A stretch of 64,000 nt of DNA from Paractinoplanes lichenicola (lineage in GTDB: Bacteria; Actinomycetota; Actinomycetes; Mycobacteriales; Micromonosporaceae), in NCBI RefSeq assembly GCF_016785085.1, contig NZ_JAENHO010000013.1:310001-374000 (forward strand), given 5' to 3'. Below the pieces are notes generated by a model. That model saw nothing but the letters and a program-made list of their open reading frames with translations, had not been told where the DNA came from and did no database searches. Shown here piece after piece: positions 16,321-25,071 of this stretch. Every line of letters begins with the position of its first letter. The first letter of the stretch is position 1. The translations under genes and the position numbers were made by a program.

Positions 16321-17746
16321 TCATAGGCGGAAGGTGGCGACCAGTCCGCTCAGCTCGGTGGACATCCGTGCGAGTTCCGCGGTTGCCTGCTGCGTCTGTG
16401 CCACGCCTTCGCTAGTCATCCGGGCGGCCTCGGCGACGCCGGTGATGTTGTGCGCGATCTCGGCGGTGCCGCCGGCGGCCTCGGCGACGCTGCGGTTCAT
16501 CTCGGCCGTCGTGGCAGTCTGCTGTTCCACCGCCGATGCGATGGTGGTCTGGAACTGGCTGATGCGTTCGATGACGATGGAGATCTCCTCGATAGCGGCC
16601 ACGGCACCGCTGGTGTCGGCCTGGATCGCCTCGACCCGCCGGGAGATGTCGTCGGTGGCTCGGGCCGTCTCCTGTGCCAGGTCTTTGACCTCGCTGGCGA
16701 CGACGGCGAACCCCTTGCCGGCCTCGGCGGCGTTCTGAGAGATATCCCGGATCGACGCCCCCATTTGTTCGCTGCCGGACGAGACGGTGTCCACGCTGCG
16801 CGATACCTCCTCGGCCGCGGCGGAGACGGTTTGCGCCTGCATCGAGGCCCGCTCAGCCGACGTCGCGATGGTTGCCGTGGTGCTGTTCATCTGCTCGGAG
16901 GCACCAGCCAAGGAGGCAGCGGATCCCTCGATGGTGGTGATCGTCCTCCGTAACCGAGCCATCGCCGCGTCCAGCGCCTGCCCCATCCGGCCGGGCTCGT
17001 CACGCGTCTCGAGGCCGGTATGACGGGTGAGGTCTCCGTCGGCGAGCCCGTCGCACACATACGTGACAGTGGTCAACGACTGCACGATCTTGCGAGCCAC
17101 CCAGAAGCCCAGTCCGAGGGCGAGCAGCAGCCCGACGACCATCGTGAGGATCGTCGTAGTGCGGCTCGACTCGTAGCTCGATCTCGCTGCGGAGGCGTTC
17201 TTGGCCGCGTCGGCGGTCTCGACCCGTTTCATGGTGGCCAGGTTTTCGTTGATCTTCTGCACGAGCGGAAGCGCCTCGTTGTCGCGGATCGACGTCCACT
17301 CGGCGAACCTCTGCCGGCCCCTAGGGGGATCATCTTTCGTTCACCACGGCGACATATGCCTCCCAGTTGGCTTGCAGATCGTCGATCAGCTGTGGTTCGG
17401 GCGCCGGCATACTCGCCCGATACACGGTCATCGCGGCGGCCACGGCCTGCAGGTCGGCGGCGACGGCATCGGTGAACTTCTCGGTGTCGGCGTCCGCGAC
17501 GGATAGCACCTGGTTCGCCAGGTCCACCCGGGCCTGGATCGCGGCGGCTCTCAGCTGCCCCAACGCCTCGACGCTGGCGAGGTTGGAGCGGTAGATCAAT
17601 TGCGCCGAGTGGCTGGCCGCGTTCAGCGCGGCCAGCCCGACGATGCCGACGAGCAGCGCCACCAGAGCCGCCGCCGTGACCGCTGTGAGCACCTTGACTC
17701 TGACGCTGAGATCGGCGAAGAAGGTCCTACGACGCGATGCACCCAT
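16321..17746 (-). pseudogene. Methyl-accepting chemotaxis protein, frameshifted and internally deleted
   Basis: The gene starts at 17746 with a four-helix-bundle sensor (first helix VKVLTAVTAAALVALLVGIV) and runs 138 codons to a stop at 17330 after VAVVNER. A one-base frame change near 17325-17340 restores RFAEWTSIRDNEALPLV, then a second membrane helix, HAMP domain and signalling domain to 16321. Near 16725 the signalling domain jumps from GSEQMGASIRDISQNA directly to EAGKGFAVVASEVKDLAQE; about 50-60 residues of the most conserved hairpin tip, which binds CheA and CheW, are missing. Two independent lesions make a pseudogene likely. In a motile relative it would be a membrane chemoreceptor. 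Confidence 0.8.
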
Positions 17747-18007
17747 ACTGTCCCCTCCGCAGGGAAATCGGTGTCCCGGCCGCGATACCGGTCCGTTCGC
17801 TCACACATCGGGCGAGCCCCCGGACGGAACCGGCACGCCGGCCGCGAGCCACCAGGACCAGATCCGCGTGTGCCTCACGACCGGTAATCGGCGCGAACAC
17901 AACGGCGCCTGAGCCCTGATGAAGAACCGGTTCGGCATACGAAAAAGCTCATTGCGGGAAGCGGATCGGGCCTTCGGAATCCGGACACCCGGCTACGCCT
18001 CCCGGCC

Positions 18008-18039
18008 GCCCGGGTACGCCGCGCCTCGCGTACCCGGGC
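18008..18039. terminator. Hairpin, 12-bp perfect stem
   Basis: GCCCGGGTACGC pairs with GCGTACCCGGGC around an eight-base loop. It lies just after the stop (18055) of the minus-strand membrane-protein remnant. No T-run follows, as is common in actinomycetes. Confidence 0.5.
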
Positions 18040-18207
18040 TCGAACTTCTTGGGTCAGAGGCGGCGGAGGGCCAGCGGGATGATGTTGAGCAGCAGCCCCG
18101 CGGCAGCACGCCGGTCACCAGGCCCACCCCGGGGTGGAAGCCGCTGAAGCGGCCGGCCGGCCCTGCGGAGCGTTCTGTCCGAGCACCTGGACTCCGCCCC
18201 GGACGAC

Positions 18208-18231
18208 GCCGGCCCGGTCTGACGGGCCGGC
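18208..18231. terminator. Hairpin after the CGNR gene
   Basis: GCCGGCCCG pairs with CGGGCCGGC around a six-base loop, seven bases after the minus-strand CGNR stop at 18238. It is a likely terminator for that gene. Confidence 0.55.
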
Positions 18232-18237
18232 GAGGTT

Positions 18238-18807
18238 TCACCCGTCCTGGCCGGGCGTCCGGCGACGGTCGCGCCAGGCCTCCTGCTTGGCCCGGTTGCC
18301 GCACAGCCGCATGGAACACCACTTCCCGGTGCCGGCGCGGGAGGTGTCGTAAAAGGCCCAGCGGCACGAGTCCCGGGCGCAGATCTTGAGCCTCGGCCAG
18401 GTGCCCGCGGTCATCGAGTCGACCACCCGGAGAACGATTTCGCCGAGCGCCCCGTCGACACCCTGTGCCCCAGCTGTCGCGCGCCAGCCGCCCTCTGGCG
18501 TGAAGGAGATCGAGACGGCCGCCCGGCGGGCGAAGTCGTCCAGGACGGTCGTCACCGCGAACGGCAGAGCGGACCCGTCGTGGTGGCCGAGGGCCGCCGT
18601 TCGCAAGGCTTCCCGAAGTTCGTGCGCCCGGCGGAGCTCGTCGTCGCCGGGCGGTAGGCCCAGTTCCAGGCCGGCCGAACTCAACCAGCTCGACAGCCCC
18701 TCGGCGTCGCCGATGGCATCGATGCCGTCTTCGACGTCCAGGGTGTTGACGAACCGACGGACCAGCTCCAGCCGGTCCGGGGCCGCCATCGAGACACCGG
18801 TTGACAC
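18238..18807 (-). CDS. CGNR zinc finger protein (ABATE-type regulator)
   Basis: About 189 residues. The C-terminus carries the zinc finger CARDSCRWAFYD ... KWCSMRLCGNRAK, with the CGNR signature, and the rest matches the ABATE stress-related domain beginning DRLELVRRFVNTLD. Such proteins are putative DNA-binding regulators. The start is uncertain: GTG 18807 and ATG 18789 both fit the family N-terminus, while ATG 18849 has a perfect AAGGAGG but only one or two bases away. The gene is divergent from an MFS transporter, a common pairing in which the CGNR protein may control the pump. Confidence 0.85.
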   Translation of the reverse strand: MSTGVSMAAPDRLELVRRFVNTLDVEDGIDAIGDAEGLSSWLSSAGLELGLPPGDDELRRAHELREALRTAALGHHDGSALPFAVTTVLDDFARRAAVSISFTPEGGWRATAGAQGVDGALGEIVLRVVDSMTAGTWPRLKICARDSCRWAFYDTSRAGTGKWCSMRLCGNRAKQEAWRDRRRTPGQDG

Positions 18808-18835
18808 GTCGCCATCATAACCAACTTGCCCCCTT

Positions 18836-18866
18836 GAGCGGTTAGCCATAACCTCCTTGGCTATGA
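18836..18866. promoter_or_regulatory. Nested palindromes in the CGNR/MFS divergent region
   Basis: Between the two divergent starts lie GGTTA-N4-TAACC and an overlapping TAGCCA-N9-TGGCTA inverted repeat. Their position over both start regions suggests an operator shared by the CGNR gene and the transporter. Which protein binds is not known. Confidence 0.4.
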
Positions 18867-20152
18867 AGCCGGTTACTAAGGGCACGACGAACCCCGGGCG
18901 AGCGCCCTCGGCCTGGTCCAACCCGAACTACCGCCGGCTCTGGCGCGGATCGGCCGCCTCGACGCTCGGCAGCGAAGTCGCCGAGATCGCGCTGCCCCTG
19001 TTCGCCCTGGTGACGCTGTCCGCCTCCGCCGCCGAGGCCAGCACCCTGCGGGTCGCGCAGTTCCTGCCGTTCCTGCTGGCCACCCTGCCGGTCGGGTTGC
19101 TGGTCGACCGGTTCGAGCACAGCCGGTTGCGGCTGATGATCGGCGCCGACCTGGGCCGGGCACTGCTCGTCGCGCTTCTCCCCCTGGCCGCGTGGACGGG
19201 GACGGCCGGCATGCCGATCCTCTATATCGTCGTCTTCGCCGCCGCCACTCTCACGGTCGTCTTCCAGGTGGCCGACTTCGCCCTCCTGCCGAAGATCGTG
19301 ACGGAGGGTCAGTTGGTCGGAGCCAACGGCAAGCTGGCCGCCACGCAATCAGCGGCCGAGATCGGCGGTCGCGGTGTCGGCGCCCTGCTGGTTCAAGCCC
19401 TGTCCGCACCCTTCGCCCTCCTGCTCAACGCGGGCGGCTACCTGGTCTCAGCGATCTCCCTGAGCCGGATCCGCCTGCCGGAGCCGCTCAAGGACCAGCC
19501 GGCAGATCGCACACCCGCCCGGCTCGATCTGGTGCGTGGCATCACGTTCACGCTCCGCCACCGTTTTGTGCGGCCACTGCTCGGCGAGGCCGCCACCTTC
19601 AACCTCTTCAACGAGATTTTGATGCTCGGCCTGCTGCTGTACGTCGTCCGTGACGCTCATCTGAGCCCGCTGGCCATCGGCGCGATATTCACGGCCGGCG
19701 GCCTGGGATCGTTCGCCGGCGCGTGGTTCGGAGCCCGCTTCACCGCCCGTTTCGGGTACGGCCGGGTCCTGCTCGTCACGCTGGCCGTCGGCAACGGCGC
19801 ACCCCTGGGTGTGCTTCTCGCCGACCGGAGCGGCAGCGGTCTCCTGGCCCTGCTGTGCTCGATCTTCGTCGTCATGGGAGCCGGCATCGGCATCGCCAAC
19901 GTCCACGCCGTCAGCCTGCGCCAAGCCGCCACCCCGAAAGAGCTACGCGGCCAGGTGAACGCCGCCTACCGGCTGGTCTCCTGGGGTGCCATCCCGGTCG
20001 GCGCCGCGGCCGGCGGCATCATCGCGACCCAGACCGGCCCCTTGACCGCGATGGGAACCGGCGCGGCCGGCGTCGCCGCGGCGACCCTGTGGGTGGCTTT
20101 CTCGGCCGTTCCCACTCTGCGCGACATCCACGACGCGTCGGCCCGTCCGTAA
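18863..20152 (+). CDS. MFS transporter
   Basis: A 429-residue 12-helix major facilitator. The first helix region (NPNYRRLWRGSAASTLGSEV) and the loop VGLLVDRFEHSRLRLMIGAD are typical of the MFS_3/EntS-like drug and siderophore exporters. ATG 18863 is used; an in-frame TTG two codons earlier is also possible, and no good ribosome site is seen, so the message may be nearly leaderless. Divergence from the CGNR regulator suggests regulated efflux. Substrate unknown. Confidence 0.85.
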   Translation: MKPVTKGTTNPGRAPSAWSNPNYRRLWRGSAASTLGSEVAEIALPLFALVTLSASAAEASTLRVAQFLPFLLATLPVGLLVDRFEHSRLRLMIGADLGRALLVALLPLAAWTGTAGMPILYIVVFAAATLTVVFQVADFALLPKIVTEGQLVGANGKLAATQSAAEIGGRGVGALLVQALSAPFALLLNAGGYLVSAISLSRIRLPEPLKDQPADRTPARLDLVRGITFTLRHRFVRPLLGEAATFNLFNEILMLGLLLYVVRDAHLSPLAIGAIFTAGGLGSFAGAWFGARFTARFGYGRVLLVTLAVGNGAPLGVLLADRSGSGLLALLCSIFVVMGAGIGIANVHAVSLRQAATPKELRGQVNAAYRLVSWGAIPVGAAAGGIIATQTGPLTAMGTGAAGVAAATLWVAFSAVPTLRDIHDASARP

Positions 20153-20195
20153 CAGTTTCTCCGAACCAGTCTTGGCTCTACCCCCGCGCCGCGGG

Positions 20196-21011
20196 TCAGC
20201 GGCCTTTCAAGTACGCCGTGATGACTTCGATGGTTTCCTCCGGCGCGCTGAGGTTGGGACAGTGCCCGGTGGCGTTCATGACGACCATGGTGCTCTCCCG
20301 CAGGTGAGCGGTGACGTACTCCCCGACCGCGAGCGGGGCGATGATGTCGTCGGTGCACTGCATGACCAGTGAGGGCGTGGTCACCTCGGCCAGATCCTTA
20401 CGGTTGTCCGACAAGAACGTGACTTTGGCGAACTTCTTGGCGATGTCCGGGTCCGTGGCGCAGAAACTGTTGACGAGTTCCTGGCTCAGTTCCGGCCGCT
20501 GCGGGTTTGCCATGATCATCGGTGCGATCGCGCTGGACCAGCCCAGGTAGTTGCTGTCCAGGGCGTGCATCATCTCCTCGATGTCGCTGCGGCTGAACCC
20601 CCCGACGTAATCGCCGTCGTCGATGTATGACGGCGACGGGCCGACGAGGATCAGGGTGGCGAAGCGGTCGGGTTCGCGGATCGCGGCCAGCACACCGATC
20701 ATGGCGCTGACCGAGTGACCGACGAAGATCACGTCGTGCAGATCGAGGTCGTGCACGATCCGCAGGACGTCGGAGGCGTAGCCGTCCAAACTGCCGTAGC
20801 GGGCGTCGTCGTAAGCCTGCAGGTCGGAGCGGCCGACCCCGACGTGGTCGAACAGCACAACCCGGTAGCTGTCGGCGAAGAACGGTGTGACCAGCCGCCA
20901 CATGTTCTGGTCACAGCCGTAGCCGTGCGCGAACAGCATCGGCTGACCGTCCGGAACGCCGATGTCCTCGATGGCGTGCCGGCGTACCGTCTCTTCCGCT
21001 TGCTCCGTCAT
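20196..21011 (-). CDS. rsbQ: RsbQ-like alpha/beta hydrolase
   Basis: A 271-residue cytoplasmic alpha/beta hydrolase close to RsbQ. Diagnostic parts are FAHGYGCDQNMWR near residue 27, VLFDHVGVGRSD, the nucleophile elbow GHSVSAMIG, the Asp region QCTDDIIAP and the His region TGHCPNLSAPEET. RsbQ supports the PAS-phosphatase RsbP in the energy-stress branch of the SigB pathway; homologues include plant strigolactone and karrikin receptors. No rsbP-like gene lies beside it here, so its partner is elsewhere or its role differs. Confidence 0.85.
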   Translation of the reverse strand: MTEQAEETVRRHAIEDIGVPDGQPMLFAHGYGCDQNMWRLVTPFFADSYRVVLFDHVGVGRSDLQAYDDARYGSLDGYASDVLRIVHDLDLHDVIFVGHSVSAMIGVLAAIREPDRFATLILVGPSPSYIDDGDYVGGFSRSDIEEMMHALDSNYLGWSSAIAPMIMANPQRPELSQELVNSFCATDPDIAKKFAKVTFLSDNRKDLAEVTTPSLVMQCTDDIIAPLAVGEYVTAHLRESTMVVMNATGHCPNLSAPEETIEVITAYLKGR

Positions 21012-21153
21012 CGGCCCAGAGTCTCATTGATGGCTGTCGTCAATCACCCCGCGTCACTGAGCCGGGTGAAGATCCGACTGATCGGAGTTCCCCGGCCGGC
21101 CCCGCACCGCCGCGGCCCGGGGCTGCGCGGCGGCACAGGGAGTCCGGCGGACC

Positions 21154-21573
21154 TCAGAGATCGATGGCTTTGTCGACCCAGGTGACGTTGCCGTCCGGCC
21201 CGAGGGCGGTGTGGAACTCGATCCGCCTCACCGACGGGCGATCGATCGGGTTCCAGAAGTGCCACTTGAAGTCGGCGTCGCCCTGCTTGCCGTTGTTGTC
21301 GTTGGTGTACTTGAGGACGACCGACTGCCTGCCGTTGAGGTAGATGACACGCACCCACGACTCGGCCTTGATCGGCACCGAGGCGTACGTGTCGAACTGC
21401 AGGATCTTGGCGTTGCAGTCGAAGAAGATGGCGTTCTGGACCACGCCGTACGCGGCCGTGTTCTTCTCCTGGATCGCCTCGCAGGGCGCCGCCGAGGCCG
21501 GGCCGGCCGTTCCCAGCAGCGCGGTGCCGGCCGCGAGGACGGACGTCGCGACGAGTGCCGCAGTTTTCCGCAT
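21154..21573 (-). CDS. Small secreted protein
   Basis: A 139-residue precursor. The start at 21573 follows a GAGAGGAA ribosome site. A Sec signal peptide (MRKTAALVATSVLAAGTALL, then PASAAP as cleavage region) leaves a mature part of about 110 residues with two cysteines and aromatic, strand-like segments (SWVRVIYLNGRQSVVLKY, FKWHFWNP). I do not recognise the family. It is followed at distance by no linked gene and is probably monocistronic. Confidence 0.75.
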   Translation of the reverse strand: MRKTAALVATSVLAAGTALLGTAGPASAAPCEAIQEKNTAAYGVVQNAIFFDCNAKILQFDTYASVPIKAESWVRVIYLNGRQSVVLKYTNDNNGKQGDADFKWHFWNPIDRPSVRRIEFHTALGPDGNVTWVDKAIDL

Positions 21574-21677
21574 CGAAGGGTTCCTCTCCCAAGGGGTGTC
21601 CGGGAGAAGATAGGCGGCCTGCGTATATCGAACGCATATGCCTTCGTGGCCCGCGTAGAGCCCGCGGCCGAGGCGGC

Positions 21678-21890
21678 TCAGGCGAAGGGATAGTGGTCCT
21701 GCTCGGGCGCGATGACGGTGATGCGCCCGGATCGCAGGAACCTGTCCACTTCGTAGTCGGTCAGCTTCTCGCCGTTGCCCGCCCGCCACGGGAATATGCC
21801 GGCCGAATTCTTGATGTACCAACGGTCGAGGGTCCCGTCGTGCGCTGCGGTGCCGTGGCTCAGATCGGCAGACCTCACGGTAGTGCTCAC
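21678..21890 (-). CDS. Small hypothetical protein
   Basis: A 70-residue protein with GTG start and a strong AGGAGGAG site upstream. It has no signal peptide or membrane segment. The middle reads DRWYIKNSAGIFPWRAGNGE and the end ITVIAPEQDHYPFA. Such short Trp/Tyr-rich proteins recur as unknowns in actinomycetes. No function can be assigned. Confidence 0.6.
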   Translation of the reverse strand: MSTTVRSADLSHGTAAHDGTLDRWYIKNSAGIFPWRAGNGEKLTDYEVDRFLRSGRITVIAPEQDHYPFA

Positions 21891-21994
21891 AGTTTCGGCT
21901 CCTCCTCAGCTCCGAGGCATGACGGTAACGGTCCGAGCCGCACTTCAACGGCGTACCGGCCTTTCGTCACTCCGTCGGCGGAACCTGCGCCGAC

Positions 21995-22024
21995 GCGGGC
22001 GGGGGTCCGGTGACCCCCGCCCGC
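21995..22024. terminator. Hairpin, 13-bp perfect stem
   Basis: GCGGGCGGGGGTC pairs with GACCCCCGCCCGC around CGGT, nine bases after the minus-strand remnant stop at 22033. Its position fits a terminator of the former gene. Confidence 0.6.
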
Positions 22025-22032
22025 CTCCTGCG

Positions 22033-22270
22033 TCAGGGGACTACGGGAACCGGCACCACGGGGATGACCGGGATGATGGGGACGAGTGTCGCGCCGTCGC
22101 CTTCGCCGTTCTGGTCGCGCTTGAGCTCGCCCTGGGCCCGTACGTTGGCCGGGGCCTCCTTGCCCTTGGCCACATAGACGTGACCGGGGGCAGGTCGAGG
22201 CCCCACACGTAGACCAGATCGCCGCCGATGATCCAGCAGTCCCGCCCGTCCAGGCAGTCCTGCTTGATGA
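22033..22270 (-). pseudogene. Remnant of a small secreted/surface protein gene
   Basis: The 3' part reads GHVYVAKGKEAPANVRAQGE and ends in the repetitive tail VPIIPVIPVVPVPVVP before a stop at 22033. The part before it is coherent only in another frame (DCLDGRDCWIIGGDLVYVWG), the switch falling at a CCCCC run near 22193. No start codon or signal peptide remains, and homology-like sequence stops near 22270. A frameshifted, 5'-truncated gene is the simplest reading. Confidence 0.4.
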
Positions 22271-22390
22271 ATCCGCGACCTGATCCGCCACCCCACCGGC
22301 TCAGGCAGCGTCTCCCGCTACCACGAATACGGCGAAGGCAACGACCCCCGCCTCTTCTACGTCAGCGTGGTGTGGCGCCCCTCCGCCTGA
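22271..22390 (+). pseudogene. C-terminal fragment of an unknown gene
   Basis: A 39-codon frame with very high GC3, RDLIRHPTGSGSVSRYHEYG then NDPRLFYVSVVWRPSA and a stop at 22390. It has no start codon and its codon use looks like that of a real gene, so it is read as the 3' end of a deleted gene. The family is unknown. Confidence 0.35.
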
Positions 22391-22555
22391 CCGCCTTGAC
22401 CGGCCGGGTTTTCCCTCTCACTCCGCCAAATGTGGTGATGGTGTAGCGCGTCCTGCCACTGTCCGGTTGCAGTCCTGCTCTGCCGATACATCGGGTGTGT
22501 GACAGACCAGGGTGCTCAGTGCGTGGTAGACCGTGCTCGTCGGCAGGAGGTAGTG

Positions 22556-24976
22556 ATGGCCGGGTATGTCAGAGACAAGAGCGCCGAGTGGATCGAGTTG
22601 CGGGTGCACGGTGTGTCCGGCACTCCCCCGCAGAGCATGCTCGAGCATCCGGAAGTGCGGCGGGTCGCGGGTGACAGTTCGAGTGGCTTCTACCGTCGCG
22701 TGTGGCCGACCGAGCCCGGCGCCGACACGAAGGTAGACACCCTCGAGGCGTACTCGTGGGGCGGTTTGACCTCGGGGCCGAAGCTGCGCGCGCTGTGGCT
22801 TCTGCTGATCCCGTTCCTGCTCGTGAACGTGGCGTTCTATGCGCGTCCGGCGGGCGGGGGCAGACGCCTCAGGGCTTTCGCGGACCTGGTGCAGCGGCTG
22901 TTCGCGCTGACTATCACGGCAACGCTGGTGATGGCGCTGGTGAACGTGACGATGGACTTCGGCGGCTGGCAGTGCGGCGATTCCTGCCGCACCAGCTGGC
23001 TCGGGTTCCTCTCCTGGTCGTGGCTGAACGGCCCGGACCGGCGGATCGCGGTGCTCGCGCTGATCCCGCTCGCGGTGGTCGGCATCCTGTGGCGACTGGC
23101 CCGGCGCACCTGGTGCGACAACGAGACGACCGAGGTGCCCGACGCCGCACCGACGGCGCAGGACTCGCCGCTGGAGAACCGGCAGATGTGGAACAGCGCC
23201 CGCCCGGTGCGTCGCCTGCGGGCGGTCCACATCAGCACGGCCATCTGCCTGGTCGGCATCTTCGCGCTGGCGCCGTTCGCCCGGGACTGGCCGTCGCTGC
23301 ACGGCGACCCGGCCGCCTGGCCGAAGCGGGGCAGCGAGATCCTGCTCGCGTTGACACTGCTGTTGGCCCTGACCAGTCTGATCCTGGCCACCCTGCCGAG
23401 CATGTCCGATCGCCCCGGCGCGGAGGACGCCCCGCCGGTGCGCAACGAGTTGTCGGACGGGGTTCGCAGCCAGTTGATCGGGGCGCTGCCCTGGGCGTCG
23501 CTCGTCGTGGTCGGCTCCGCGCTGGTGTGGCTCTTCGTCGCTCGTCCCGCGGTCACCGGCACTCCCGGCAACCCACGGACAGTGCTGCCGTGGTTGTCGT
23601 TCGCCATCAACGCCAACATCGCCGCCCAGATCATCCTTCTCGTCGCCATGGCCGGAGTGCTGCTGGCCGTGCGGCCGAAGAAGGACAGCGCCGCCCCGGC
23701 GGCCTGGCGCGGCTTCACGACGTTGATCCTGATGCTCTTCGGCTCGGCGCTCAGCGGCACCTACGCGGCCTCGCTGGTGCTCGCGGTCGCGCATCTGCTC
23801 GGCAAGCCGCAGCAGCGCCAGGAGGGCATCGACCCGCTGGTCACGTCGCTGCCGTACTTCTGGGCCGCGGCCCTGGCCGTCCCCATCGCGGCAGTCGCGC
23901 TGGTGTTCGGCGGAATCGGGTACTGGAACCTGCGCCGCTCGGCCGGCAAACCGCCGTGGGAGAACGTCAAGGCCGCGTACGCCCTGGACCTGCCCAGCGA
24001 GGACAAAGCTGTGAACGCGCGGGCCGGTGCCATCTCGCGGGTCTGGGCGACCGCCACTCTCGAGGACACTGTCCGCCGGATCACCGGCTGGTTCGTCAGC
24101 GTGACCATCCTGCTCATCGTGGCGGCGTTCGCGTGGTTCGTCGCCGACCGCACCGCGATCACCGACGCCGAAGCGCTGCGCGCGGTGACCAACGTCGGCG
24201 ACTGGATGGTCGGGCTCTTCGCCGCCGGCCTGCTCTACGTCGGCCGGCAGACCTATCAGAACGCGAGCACCCGCCGCCTGGTCGGCGTGATCTGGGACCT
24301 CGGCACCTTCTGGCCCCGGGCCGTCCATCCCCTGGCCCCGCCGTGCTACGCGGAGCGGGCCGTGCCCGATCTGATCAAACGGGTCGCCTTCCACACCGCC
24401 ACGAGCCGGGTCATCCTGTCCTGCCACTCGCAGGGCGCCGTCATCGGCGCCGCCGTGGTCAACCAATTGACGTACGAGCAGAGCAGCCGGGTTGCCCTGC
24501 TCACCTACGGGGCCCCGCTGCGCCGGCTCTACGCGCGTTTCTTCCCCGCCTACTTCGGACCGGCCGTGCTCGAGCGCACCGCCCGGCTCCTGCTCCGCGG
24601 CGAGCCCGACCCCGGACACAAGAACGTGCCGTGGCGCAACTTGTACCGCAACAGCGACCCCATCGGAGGCGCCGTCTTCGGTGCCGACCCGATCGACGTC
24701 CTGCTGCTCGACCCGATCTTCGCCAAGCCGCCCGGCGACACCGCCTACCCGGCGACGCTGGGACACTCGCACTACCCAGACGATTCGCATTGGGCCGAAG
24801 TCGTGAAGATGGTCAAGGCCAACCGCCCGCTACCCCTCCCGTCGGGACGCCAATCCGATCCGGGAGGCGAGCCGGCCGTTCGACCCAGCCGGGTTCTCCT
24901 GATCACCATGTCAGTCGCGGCCCGTCGGCGGCACCAGACCCGCCTACTGCTGTATCGGCGCCTGAGCCGGGACTAA
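22556..24976 (+). CDS. Large membrane protein with alpha/beta-hydrolase-like signature
   Basis: An 806-residue protein; ATG 22556 follows AGGAGG. The N-terminus (EWIELRVHGVSGTPPQSML) is soluble, followed by about nine hydrophobic segments spread over residues 85-560. The C-terminal cytosolic part has a nucleophile-elbow-like motif VILSCHSQGAVIGAAVV near residue 635 and ends with a conserved GHSHYPDDSHWAEVV segment containing possible catalytic His/Asp. The layout resembles actinobacterial membrane proteins annotated as hypothetical or lipase-like. A membrane-bound esterase or lipase is possible; the substrate is unknown. Confidence 0.75.
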   Translation: MAGYVRDKSAEWIELRVHGVSGTPPQSMLEHPEVRRVAGDSSSGFYRRVWPTEPGADTKVDTLEAYSWGGLTSGPKLRALWLLLIPFLLVNVAFYARPAGGGRRLRAFADLVQRLFALTITATLVMALVNVTMDFGGWQCGDSCRTSWLGFLSWSWLNGPDRRIAVLALIPLAVVGILWRLARRTWCDNETTEVPDAAPTAQDSPLENRQMWNSARPVRRLRAVHISTAICLVGIFALAPFARDWPSLHGDPAAWPKRGSEILLALTLLLALTSLILATLPSMSDRPGAEDAPPVRNELSDGVRSQLIGALPWASLVVVGSALVWLFVARPAVTGTPGNPRTVLPWLSFAINANIAAQIILLVAMAGVLLAVRPKKDSAAPAAWRGFTTLILMLFGSALSGTYAASLVLAVAHLLGKPQQRQEGIDPLVTSLPYFWAAALAVPIAAVALVFGGIGYWNLRRSAGKPPWENVKAAYALDLPSEDKAVNARAGAISRVWATATLEDTVRRITGWFVSVTILLIVAAFAWFVADRTAITDAEALRAVTNVGDWMVGLFAAGLLYVGRQTYQNASTRRLVGVIWDLGTFWPRAVHPLAPPCYAERAVPDLIKRVAFHTATSRVILSCHSQGAVIGAAVVNQLTYEQSSRVALLTYGAPLRRLYARFFPAYFGPAVLERTARLLLRGEPDPGHKNVPWRNLYRNSDPIGGAVFGADPIDVLLLDPIFAKPPGDTAYPATLGHSHYPDDSHWAEVVKMVKANRPLPLPSGRQSDPGGEPAVRPSRVLLITMSVAARRRHQTRLLLYRRLSRD

Positions 24977-25071
24977 CCGCCGGTCACCCTCAGCCCGAGA
25001 GGGTATTGGGGTTGGTTGATACGGTGTGCCCGATCGTGCGGGCCTTTCGAGGTCGGCGGGGAGGGTGCGCG

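Larger units (their letters stand above)
17747..18237. other. Region with a decayed membrane gene 3' end
   Basis: No intact gene is seen. On the minus strand a stretch ending at a stop at 18055 reads LLLNIIPLALRRL, preceded in another frame by GFHPGVGLVTGVLP. Together they look like the end of a membrane protein broken by a frameshift. A hairpin at 18008-18039 follows that stop as a terminator would. Confidence 0.35.
21891..22555. other. Region of gene remnants
   Basis: Two truncated coding pieces meet here (22033-22270 minus; 22271-22390 plus), with a strong hairpin at 21995-22024. No intact gene is seen. The last 160 bases hold the promoter and ribosome site of the membrane hydrolase gene. 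Confidence 0.5.

Noticed and set aside
17919..18389. Plus-strand frame of 156 codons
   Set aside because: Arg/Pro/Gly-rich with no ribosome site, and it overlaps the CGNR gene; the better reading of this area is a minus-strand remnant.
22418..24790. Minus-strand frame of 790 codons opposite the membrane hydrolase-like gene
   Set aside because: No hydrophobic or domain pattern and no ribosome site; the plus-strand protein has coherent membrane helices and a conserved end.
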